A DNA stretch of 64,000 nucleotides, taken from NCBI GenBank assembly GCA_003281645.1, contig QCBJ01000007.1, forward strand, positions 1 through 64,000. The letters run 5' to 3'. A program made the translations under genes and the position numbers. The notes under the pieces are model-generated. The model made no database searches. It saw only the letters and a list, made by a program, of their open reading frames with translations, and was not told where the DNA came from. The DNA comes from Prochlorococcus sp. AG-347-G20 (GTDB lineage Bacteria; Cyanobacteriota; Cyanobacteriia; PCC-6307; Cyanobiaceae). This document shows, piece after piece, positions 57,093 to 64,000 of this stretch. Every line of letters starts with the position of its first letter. Position 1 is the first letter of the stretch.

Positions 57093-57788
57093 ATGGAAAG
57101 AGTCCCCGAACCTGAATTAATGGTAGAAAAAGATCAGGTCATTTCTTATGACGAAGCTGATTTTTCAGAAGGGGAAGTTAAACTAATTAATCAAATAAAT
57201 TATTATCTTTTGAGAAAAAATATTTCTTTAGGTGAAAAAGATTTAATAGTTGATTTAGGATGTGGCCCAGGAAATATTTCTGAGAAGTTAGCAATAAAAT
57301 GGCCTAATACTGAAGTATTTGGAATAGATGGTTCTAAAGAGATGATTTTGAGAGCAGAATATAATAAAAGTATTTCTACTAATCAAAAAAAATTAAAAAA
57401 TTTACGCTACATTTGTTCCGACATCAAAGACATTAAATTAAATAAGTTTTTACTTAAAAAAAAAATTAGTTTACTTGTAAGCAACAGTTTGATTCATCAT
57501 ATTACCAATCTTGAAGATTTCTTCAACACCATAAGTAGTTTGTCTAGTGATATCACTGTAAATTTTCACAAGGACTTAAAAAGGCCATTAGATGAAAAGT
57601 CTGCTTTAGAGCTTAAAGCGCAATGTTCAACTAAATATAATGAGATTTTAACTAATGATTATTTTGCATCTTTGAGAGCTTCTTATACTTTTAAAGAGTT
57701 AAAAAATTTCACTTTAGAGAATAATCTATCCTCTTTAGATGTGTTTGAAGAAGGTGATAATTATTTAATAGTCTATGGTAATGTTTAA
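57093..57788 (+). CDS. SAM-dependent methyltransferase
   Basis: 231 residues, class I fold: LIVDLGCGPGNISEKLAIKWPNTEVFGIDGSKEMI (motif I and post I, about 49-83), then YICSDIKDI and LLVSNSLIHHI. Substrate unknown. Divergent from nrdJ and 31 bases upstream of prfC, probably co-transcribed with it. Confidence 0.82.
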   Translation: MERVPEPELMVEKDQVISYDEADFSEGEVKLINQINYYLLRKNISLGEKDLIVDLGCGPGNISEKLAIKWPNTEVFGIDGSKEMILRAEYNKSISTNQKKLKNLRYICSDIKDIKLNKFLLKKKISLLVSNSLIHHITNLEDFFNTISSLSSDITVNFHKDLKRPLDEKSALELKAQCSTKYNEILTNDYFASLRASYTFKELKNFTLENNLSSLDVFEEGDNYLIVYGNV

Positions 57789-57819
57789 GAACCAAGTGAA
57801 AGGCCCTTCTATTATATAA

Positions 57820-59457
57820 ATGAGCTTAGGTACTAAAATTCCAAATAATAAAGAAATACTGGATGCGGTAAATAAAAGAAGAAATTTCGCTATTATTTCA
57901 CATCCAGATGCAGGTAAAACGACTCTTACCGAGAAGCTTCTTTTGTATGGAGGTGCCATTCAACAGGCAGGAGCAGTAAAAGCTAGGGGTAATCAGAGAA
58001 AAGCTACCTCAGACTGGATGGAACTTGAGAAACAAAGAGGTATTTCTATTACATCAACTGTATTGCAATTTCAATATGAAAGATCAGTAATCAATCTATT
58101 AGATACACCAGGGCACCAAGATTTCTCCGAAGATACTTATAGAACATTAGCTGCTGCTGATAATGCAGTTATGTTGGAAGATGCTGCTAAAGGACTAGAA
58201 CCTCAAACAAGAAAATTGTTTGAGGTTTGCAAGATGCGAAAAATACCAATTTTTACTTTCATAAATAAAATGGATAGACCAGGAAGAGAGCCATTTTCTT
58301 TACTTGATGAAATTGAATCAGAACTTGGATTAAATACTTTACCTATTAACTGGCCTATTGGGAGTGGAGAGGAATTTAGAGGGGTTATTGATAGATTTTC
58401 TAGAGAGGTGATTTTATTTGATAAAGCTGTGAGAGGGAAACAATCGAATGAGAAAAGATTAAGTCTTGAAGATAAAGAGCTTTCAAAATATGTAGAGAAA
58501 GATTTACTTGAAATCTCACTTGAAGAATTGGAGGTTCTTGATGAGGCAGGATCGAAATTTGAAAAAGAAAAAGTTTTTAATGGCTCTTTAACCCCAGTTT
58601 TCTTTGGATCTGCCATGACTAATTTTGGTGTAAGACCATTTTTAGATAGTTTTTTAAAAATGGCACAAAAACCAACTTCAAGAAATAGTAATAAAGGGGA
58701 TATTGAACCTGGAAGCGATGAATTTAGTGGATTTGTTTTTAAGCTTCAGGCAAACATGGATCCAAAGCACAGAGATAGGGTCGCTTTTATAAGAGTTTGT
58801 AGTGGCAAATTTGAAAAGGATATGTCAGTTAAACATTCCAGAACTGGGAAAACAATTAGATTATCAAGACCACAAAAAATATTTGGGCAAGATAGAGAAG
58901 TAGTTGATGATGCCTATCCTGGAGATGTTATTGGTTTAAATAATCCAGGGATGTTTTCTATTGGAGATACTCTTTATACGGGTGCTCATCTTGAATATGA
59001 GGGCATACCATCCTTTAGTCCTGAAATATTCAGCTGGTTAAGAAATCCAAATCCCTCAGCATTTAAAAACTTTAGAAAAGGTGTTAACGAACTTCGAGAA
59101 GAAGGTGCTGTTCAGATTCTTTATGACTTTGATGAGAGTAAAAGAGACCCTATACTCGCAGCCGTTGGTCAATTGCAGCTGGAGGTAGTAACTCACAGAT
59201 TAAAAAGTGAATATGGTGTAGATGCAAATCTTGAAGCAATGCCATATCAATTGGCTAGATGGATTTCTGATGGATGGCCAGCCGTTGAAAAACTAGGCAG
59301 AATATTCAACTGTAAAATAGTTAAAGATTGTTGGAATAGGCCAGTTGTTCTTTTCAAAAATGAGTGGAATCTAAATCAGTTTGTTGAAGACAATAATCAA
59401 TTAAATTTAAACAAAGTTGCGCCCGTTGTTAGTGGAGTCGAACCAATTGTTTTATAA
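57820..59457 (+). CDS. prfC: Peptide chain release factor 3
   Basis: 545 residues, translational GTPase recycling RF1/RF2. G1 SHPDAGKTT (near 28), G2/G3 [12 protein letters not shown] and [13 protein letters not shown]4 NKMD near 150; RF3-specific GAVQ-like [13 protein letters not shown]. Full length. Likely expressed with the upstream methyltransferase and downstream CPP1-like gene. Confidence 0.94.
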   Translation: MSLGTKIPNNKEILDAVNKRRNFAIISHPDAGKTTLTEKLLLYGGAIQQAGAVKARGNQRKATSDWMELEKQRGISITSTVLQFQYERSVINLLDTPGHQDFSEDTYRTLAAADNAVMLEDAAKGLEPQTRKLFEVCKMRKIPIFTFINKMDRPGREPFSLLDEIESELGLNTLPINWPIGSGEEFRGVIDRFSREVILFDKAVRGKQSNEKRLSLEDKELSKYVEKDLLEISLEELEVLDEAGSKFEKEKVFNGSLTPVFFGSAMTNFGVRPFLDSFLKMAQKPTSRNSNKGDIEPGSDEFSGFVFKLQANMDPKHRDRVAFIRVCSGKFEKDMSVKHSRTGKTIRLSRPQKIFGQDREVVDDAYPGDVIGLNNPGMFSIGDTLYTGAHLEYEGIPSFSPEIFSWLRNPNPSAFKNFRKGVNELREEGAVQILYDFDESKRDPILAAVGQLQLEVVTHRLKSEYGVDANLEAMPYQLARWISDGWPAVEKLGRIFNCKIVKDCWNRPVVLFKNEWNLNQFVEDNNQLNLNKVAPVVSGVEPIVL

Positions 59458-59495
59458 AGTCTTAATGGATTATAAAATTAGTTAATCTGTTAGTA

Positions 59496-60182
59496 TTGGT
59501 AAAAACTTTGGATTCAAACAGTAGTAAAAACAATAACGAAAGCTCACCTTATGAAATTTTAGGTGTAAAAGAAGGTGCTGCTTTTGAGGATATTCAGAAG
59601 GCTAGAGATATTAAAGTTAAAGAGGCTGGTGAAGATTTAATTTTAAAAGCGAAAATAGAATCTTCCTTTGATCAATTACTCATGGGTAGTTTGAAAGCCA
59701 GGCAGTCAGGGAATGTAAGTTATGAAGCTGTAAGTGCCTCAAAAAAAGAAAAACAAATTAATCAATTTACCAATAATAACTTCCCACTGCTTTCTAAGAT
59801 AAAAAATTTAAATAATAACTCTAACAATTCAAGTCAGTATAGTCTGCCAAAAATAACTACCCCCTCATTGGATAATCTTTCAATAAAAATATCTGTTGGG
59901 CTATTATTTTTAATTTTGTTATTTATCAGTCCAGACTCTAATAATAGACTTTTACTCTCTATCTCAACATTAATACTTACCTATACTCAAATTAAATCGG
60001 GGAAAAGATTTATAGGTTCTCTGGGTTGGAGTGTTACCTTTCTCTCAATAGGATTAATATTTGGTGGATTGCTTGAAAACAATTCTTTCATTCAGGAAGT
60101 ATCCAACAACTCTTTATCAATACAAAAAATTCAAAGTATTCCGGCCATGGTTATTTTATGGCTAGGCGTAATTTTTTTATGA
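59496..60182 (+). CDS. CPP1-like (DUF3353) J-like membrane protein
   Basis: 228 residues. A degenerate J-domain (SPYEILGVKEGAAFEDIQKARDIKVKEA) lacking HPD is followed by an Asn/Ser-rich linker and four hydrophobic helices. Plant CPP1 chaperones protochlorophyllide reductase; a related photosynthetic role is inferred. Starts with TTG. Meets hslO end to end. Confidence 0.8.
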   Translation: MVKTLDSNSSKNNNESSPYEILGVKEGAAFEDIQKARDIKVKEAGEDLILKAKIESSFDQLLMGSLKARQSGNVSYEAVSASKKEKQINQFTNNNFPLLSKIKNLNNNSNNSSQYSLPKITTPSLDNLSIKISVGLLFLILLFISPDSNNRLLLSISTLILTYTQIKSGKRFIGSLGWSVTFLSIGLIFGGLLENNSFIQEVSNNSLSIQKIQSIPAMVILWLGVIFL

Positions 60183-61085
60183 TTAATTTTCTATCATCGA
60201 TTTAATTTCTTCATAATTTATAAGATATTTATTTTTACAAAATTCACAAACCAACTCTGCTTTTCCATCTTTCTTGAGGATGTCCTCCAACTCCTTCTTA
60301 TCAAGCATTTTCATCGCATTTAAACTTCTTTGTTTGGAACATTTGCATTTAAAACTGACTGATTGGGAACGAGCTTTTTCAGAGATTGATTTATCGTCAA
60401 TATCGGGAAATATATTTCTAATTAAATCAAGAAGGTTATCTTTTGACTTAAATAGATCTTCGCTGAAAGAATTAATTTCTTTGCATCTTTCTTCAAGTAG
60501 TGAGACTAGCAGAGGGTCAGTATCTTTTTTAGGTAAAATTTGAGCTAATAAGCCACCACTACAAATAACACTTTTATTTTGAATTTTTTCTCCAATAAAT
60601 ACAGCAGAGGGAGTTTGCTCTGAATGATATAAATATGAAGCTAAGTCTTCAGCAATATTCCCATTTACTAATTCAACAGTGCTTGTAAAGGGTTCTCCAA
60701 ATCCACTATCTCTAATTACATTTAAATATCCTGTCCCTAATGCTTTTGTGAAATCAAAAGAATATTTATTATTATCTATTTTGACTAGGTCCAATTCTAA
60801 ATTAGGATTCCCTACATAACCCCTAACTTTTCCGTCTCTACCTGCATCAACTAGTAATCCCTTTAAAGGCCCGTCAGATCTAACTCTTAAAGTAACTCTC
60901 CCATGCATTATTTTCATCGAGCTTGCTAAAAGCAGCGAAGCACTAAATGCTCTGCCTAAAATACAGGTGGTTAAGTAAGAAAGACCGTGTCTTTTTTTTG
61001 CTTCTAAAGAAGATTCTGTTGTTAAGACCGCAACTAATCTTATTCCTCCATTGGCTGCAGTAGCCCGAACTATCCTATCCTGCAT
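60183..61085 (-). CDS. hslO: Redox-regulated chaperone Hsp33
   Basis: 300 residues. The N-terminal fold has [18 protein letters not shown] and [25 protein letters not shown]; the zinc redox switch is CKCSK and CEFCKNK at about 249-286. Holdase activated by oxidative stress. Starts eleven bases inside the ABC gene end, so translationally linked. Confidence 0.94.
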   Translation of the reverse strand: MQDRIVRATAANGGIRLVAVLTTESSLEAKKRHGLSYLTTCILGRAFSASLLLASSMKIMHGRVTLRVRSDGPLKGLLVDAGRDGKVRGYVGNPNLELDLVKIDNNKYSFDFTKALGTGYLNVIRDSGFGEPFTSTVELVNGNIAEDLASYLYHSEQTPSAVFIGEKIQNKSVICSGGLLAQILPKKDTDPLLVSLLEERCKEINSFSEDLFKSKDNLLDLIRNIFPDIDDKSISEKARSQSVSFKCKCSKQRSLNAMKMLDKKELEDILKKDGKAELVCEFCKNKYLINYEEIKSMIEN

Positions 61086-61722
61086 GATTTTCTTTCATAA
61101 AATTTTTGATTTTCCCTTTTTCCAAGAATAATATCCTAGAAGGAATCCCCTCAAATAAGGCAGGCTCATGAGTAACAATAATAATTGTATTTTTATTTTT
61201 TAAATCAAGAATTAAATTCCTTACATCATTTCTCATTGAATAGTCTAATCCAGCAGTTGGTTCATCAAGTAGAAGAATTGAGGGGTTTCTAATTAGTTGA
61301 ACTGCTACAGCTAACCGCCGTTGTTGTCCGCCACTTAGTTGTTCTGGTGGTTGAGTTAGATTAATTTTTTTCAAACCAACTTTATTTAAAACTATTTCTA
61401 TATTTTTTTCTCTTAAAGATTTATGGCCTATTTTTAATTCTTTGCCAATGGTTGTACCTATAAAGTATCTTTCAGGAAATTGGAATACTACTCCACAAAA
61501 CCATCTTCTTTGTCTAGAAGACAAAATTTTATTCTTCCAAGTAATTTTTCCCTTTTGCGGATTTGTTAATCCGCTTATTATTTCGAGTAGTGTTGTTTTC
61601 CCAGAACCACTACTGCCGCAAATTAAAATGATTTCATTTTCATGAACTTTTAAATTTAAATTGTCTATTATTTTTCTTTCACCAGTTTGGGGTTGATAAG
61701 ATATTTCTTTTAAATCAAGCAT
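61075..61722 (-). CDS. ABC transporter ATP-binding protein
   Basis: 215 residues. Walker [10 protein letters not shown] (near 36-44), signature LSGGQQRR (near 130), Walker [13 protein letters not shown] and the H-loop VTHEPA. Close to the ECF/CbiO-type ATPases. No permease is next to it, so the substrate is unknown. Upstream of hslO, overlapping. Confidence 0.86.
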   Translation of the reverse strand: MLDLKEISYQPQTGERKIIDNLNLKVHENEIILICGSSGSGKTTLLEIISGLTNPQKGKITWKNKILSSRQRRWFCGVVFQFPERYFIGTTIGKELKIGHKSLREKNIEIVLNKVGLKKINLTQPPEQLSGGQQRRLAVAVQLIRNPSILLLDEPTAGLDYSMRNDVRNLILDLKNKNTIIIVTHEPALFEGIPSRILFLEKGKIKNFMKENHAG

Positions 61723-61805
61723 TATTAATTAAGTTATAGGTATGAATTTGAATCTAGTAATAACTTACTTATAATAGCTTTAGATTTAAAAAGATATTAG
61801 TCAAT

Positions 61806-62249
61806 ATGAATATTATTTTTAGGGAAGTTGATCCTTTTAATTGTTGGATATGGATCAGGTTTTCAGAATCACCAACTCAAGACGAAAAAAATTATTTAGA
61901 TGGTGTTTTTGATAGTTGGTACGTTTTAGGAAGGTTAGGTGGATTTAATTCTGAAAATTTGCAAACTCATGAAGAGGGTTCCGATCTAAGTTGGATGTCC
62001 TACGATAATGACCAAAAAAATGCATCTCTTCCAGCCTTAATGCATAATTTAGGAATGATGGAATATCAAAATCATTGGGGAAGATGTTGGGTTGATTTTG
62101 GAACTTCAGACTCCATTTCAATAGATATATTAATTAATTCTTTGAATGAGATATCAAATAATTATGTAAAAATTGAAGAGTTAATTATTGGGGGTGAAAA
62201 TAATGATTGGTCAGTTGAAGAACATGAAGATTTAGTTTTCAAAGATTAA
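61806..62249 (+). CDS. DUF3531 family protein
   Basis: 147 residues: MNIIFREVDPFNCWIWIRF, VLGRLGGFNSENLQ and ALMHNLGMMEYQNHWGRCWVDFGTSD, the pattern of a cyanobacterial/plastid family of unknown function. Soluble. Nine bases before rsmE, same strand. Confidence 0.78.
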   Translation: MNIIFREVDPFNCWIWIRFSESPTQDEKNYLDGVFDSWYVLGRLGGFNSENLQTHEEGSDLSWMSYDNDQKNASLPALMHNLGMMEYQNHWGRCWVDFGTSDSISIDILINSLNEISNNYVKIEELIIGGENNDWSVEEHEDLVFKD

Positions 62250-62258
62250 GTGTTTTAG

Positions 62259-63032
62259 ATGGAAGACTTAACAAGATTAATTATTTCCCATGAAAGAATT
62301 GAAAATATTAAGAACAATAATTTAGAACTTTCTAAAGAAGAGGCTCATTATTTAAATAAAGTAATGAGGATAAAAAATGGTAAAAAAATATTTATAGCTA
62401 ACGGAGAGGGTTCATTATGGAAAGCTATAAAAGTGAAAAATAATTTTTTAGAAATAATTAACTCAAAAAAACCTTACTTATTTCAAGAAGAAGAAATTCA
62501 CTTTTTAGGAATAGCTGTTGTCATACCAAAAAGTGGTTTTGAGGATATTTTAAAAATGTGTACTGAAATAGGAATTGATTATATACAGCCATTATTTTCA
62601 GAAAGACAGGTAAACAAAAATTTAAATTTTTCTAGAAAACTTTTGAGATGGAATTTAATTATCAATGAAGCAGTTGAGCAAAGTGAGAGATTATGGAAAC
62701 CATCTATTTTAAATGGAATGGATATTATTGAATGGCTAAAAAGTAGAGATAATCAAGAAAGAGTTTCAATTTCTATAACTAGAGAAGAAACACTATATGA
62801 CTTAAATCAATGGTTAAGAAAAAAACAAGAATTTGCAAATAAAAAAGGAGGTATTTTTTGGAATGTAATTGGTCCTGAAGGAGGTTGGTCCGCTAAAGAA
62901 ATTGATTTTTTTAAAAAAAATAATATTACCTTTGTTAAGCTTTCCGACAATATCTTGAGAACTTCAACGGCTAGTATTAACGCATCATCAATTCTAAATC
63001 AGTGGAGAATTGATTTGAAATTAAAGAATTAG
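62259..63032 (+). CDS. rsmE: 16S rRNA m3U1498 methyltransferase
   Basis: 257 residues, SPOUT-type enzyme methylating U1498 of 16S rRNA. A PUA-like N-terminus (HYLNKVMRIKNG) and the knot with VIGPEGGWSAKEIDFF and LRTSTASINASSIL are clear. Operon with DUF3531 and the DUF92 gene (six-base gap). Confidence 0.93.
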   Translation: MEDLTRLIISHERIENIKNNNLELSKEEAHYLNKVMRIKNGKKIFIANGEGSLWKAIKVKNNFLEIINSKKPYLFQEEEIHFLGIAVVIPKSGFEDILKMCTEIGIDYIQPLFSERQVNKNLNFSRKLLRWNLIINEAVEQSERLWKPSILNGMDIIEWLKSRDNQERVSISITREETLYDLNQWLRKKQEFANKKGGIFWNVIGPEGGWSAKEIDFFKKNNITFVKLSDNILRTSTASINASSILNQWRIDLKLKN

Positions 63033-63038
63033 ATAAAT

Positions 63039-63782
63039 ATGGATTTAATTAGAAATCAATTTTTTATAGGTTTTTGCATTAATTTTATTTTGATTTATAT
63101 ATTTTGCAGGATTCCTTTGATGACGAAAAGTGGTTGGATAAGTGCAGGCATCTTAGGGACAATTTTGTGGGGATGTTTGTCTTGGCAGGGATGGATCTCA
63201 GTTGTAATTTATTTATTATTTGGATCCCTCGTTACCAAAATAGGTTTTAAATTTAAAAAAGCACAAGGAATTGCTGAAAAAAGAGGCGGGAGGAGAGGTC
63301 CTGAGAATGTATGGGGCTCAGCAGCTACAGGATTATTTCTTGCCATTATGACCAAATTTAATGCTGCCAATGTAGTGATGTTTAAAGTAGGTTTTGCTGC
63401 AAGTTTTGCTGCAAAGTTGGCGGATACTTTTGGTAGCGAAATTGGAAAAAGATTTGGTAAAGATACATACTTAATTACTTCACTTAAAAAGGTGGATAGG
63501 GGAACTGAGGGAGGAATAAGTATAGAAGGAACATTAGCTAGTGTTTTGGGATCAATATTTATGGCTTTTATAATGCTTCGTCTATCAATTATTTCTACAA
63601 AATATCATTTTATAGTTGTTGTAGTTTCTGGATTCTTGGCAACACTTTCCGAAAGTATTATTGGTGCTAAATTTCAAAACAAATATAAATTAAGTAATGA
63701 ATTGGTAAATGCTATTCAGACAAGTATTGCTTCTGTTTTTGCTATCTTTGCTCTTATTTTATATTCATATTTTTTAAATTAA
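63039..63782 (+). CDS. DUF92/TIGR00297 membrane protein
   Basis: 247 residues, about six hydrophobic segments. AEKRGGRRGPENVWGSAATG, ADTFGSEIGKRFGKDTYLIT and GTEGGISIEGTLASVLGS are family hallmarks. The plant relative is VTE6, a phytyl-phosphate kinase; a phytol-salvage role is therefore possible. Confidence 0.85.
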   Translation: MDLIRNQFFIGFCINFILIYIFCRIPLMTKSGWISAGILGTILWGCLSWQGWISVVIYLLFGSLVTKIGFKFKKAQGIAEKRGGRRGPENVWGSAATGLFLAIMTKFNAANVVMFKVGFAASFAAKLADTFGSEIGKRFGKDTYLITSLKKVDRGTEGGISIEGTLASVLGSIFMAFIMLRLSIISTKYHFIVVVVSGFLATLSESIIGAKFQNKYKLSNELVNAIQTSIASVFAIFALILYSYFLN

Positions 63783-63798
63783 TAATATTTGGAAAGAC

Positions 63799-64000
63799 CT
63801 AAGATCCCTTCCATTTTGTAAGAATCTCCCAGCTTTTAAGTCTTTGGAAAAGCCAGAAATGACCTTCGGAATTTAGATGAATTCCATCATGCGTAATCCA
63901 ATTTTTACTCCTTTTATCAGAGTACATTTCTCTAAAAGTAGGAAGAAATGGGACATTCTGATTGAGGCATACTTCCTCCATTCTCCTTTCATAAGAATTA
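63799..64000 (-). CDS. GDSL/SGNH hydrolase C-terminal part (cut by window edge)
   Basis: The frame is open to the right edge. It ends with WITHDGIHLNSEGHFWLFQRL, where DGIHLNSEGH holds the catalytic Asp and His of SGNH esterases. An internal ATG at 63981 is not the true start. Faces the DUF92 gene. Confidence 0.8.
   Translation of the reverse strand, partial: NSYERRMEEVCLNQNVPFLPTFREMYSDKRSKNWITHDGIHLNSEGHFWLFQRLKSWEILTKWKGS

Overview
The window is a chromosomal piece of a low-GC marine picocyanobacterium, most likely Prochlorococcus (probably a high-light-type or other small-genome strain). The reasons are a Pcb divinyl-chlorophyll a/b antenna protein, a lycopene cyclase of the epsilon type by context, a POR-like reductase, a B12-dependent class II ribonucleotide reductase, many TTG starts, very AT-rich spacers and many small picocyanobacterial families (DUF1350, DUF2811, DUF3531, DUF3721, DUF4278, Trp-rich TIGR02450).

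Region 1 (1-33.3 kb) is ordinary core genome. It holds acs (cut by the left edge), hisS, pcbA with a strong terminator, gltS, a GST, a lycopene cyclase, a POR-like SDR, MscS, an isochorismatase-like hydrolase and a Fur-family regulator. It continues with an ArsS-like radical SAM enzyme, a glucosylglycerol-phosphatase-like gene divergent from a GpsA-like dehydrogenase, metY-metA, a SulP transporter, CbiX, a GMC oxidoreductase, glyoxalase I and Tic20.

Region 2 (33.5-45.1 kb) looks like an accessory island. Two paralogous exported trypsin-like protease/TPR proteins in opposite orientation bracket a membrane protein, an exported pentapeptide-repeat protein, a sigma-like/DUF1822 pair with overlapping reading frames, small exported proteins and a TPR protein.

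Region 3 (45.37-53.2 kb) is the most interesting part. A tRNA-Ser(UGA) on the minus strand is followed by a 6.6-kb integrated element. Its parts are a tyrosine recombinase, a zinc-ribbon protein, several small unknown proteins, an excisionase-like HTH protein, a terminase-small-subunit-like protein, an iteron array, a promoter/operator palindrome and a leftward HTH plus primase-helicase operon. A perfect 45-bp copy of the 5' half of the tRNA marks the far end (45416-45460 = 52065-52109). Paired 11-bp repeats with the same 13-bp pitch lie near both ends and look like recombinase arm sites. A further anticodon-arm fragment (51959-51984) and a decayed third 5'-half (53130-53175) imply repeated integration at this tRNA, with a MORN-repeat protein left between copies. 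The layout fits the tycheposon class of tRNA-linked Prochlorococcus elements, and possibly a phage satellite.

Region 4 (53.3-64 kb) returns to core genome. It holds small membrane proteins, a DUF4278-like peptide behind a pseudoknotted leader resembling the glutamine riboswitch (Downstream-peptide) fold, nrdJ with a structured leader, a methyltransferase, prfC, a CPP1-like protein, hslO, an ABC ATPase, DUF3531, rsmE, a DUF92 protein and a partial GDSL-type hydrolase at the right edge.

All functional names rest on motif and family recognition by eye; no database search was run.
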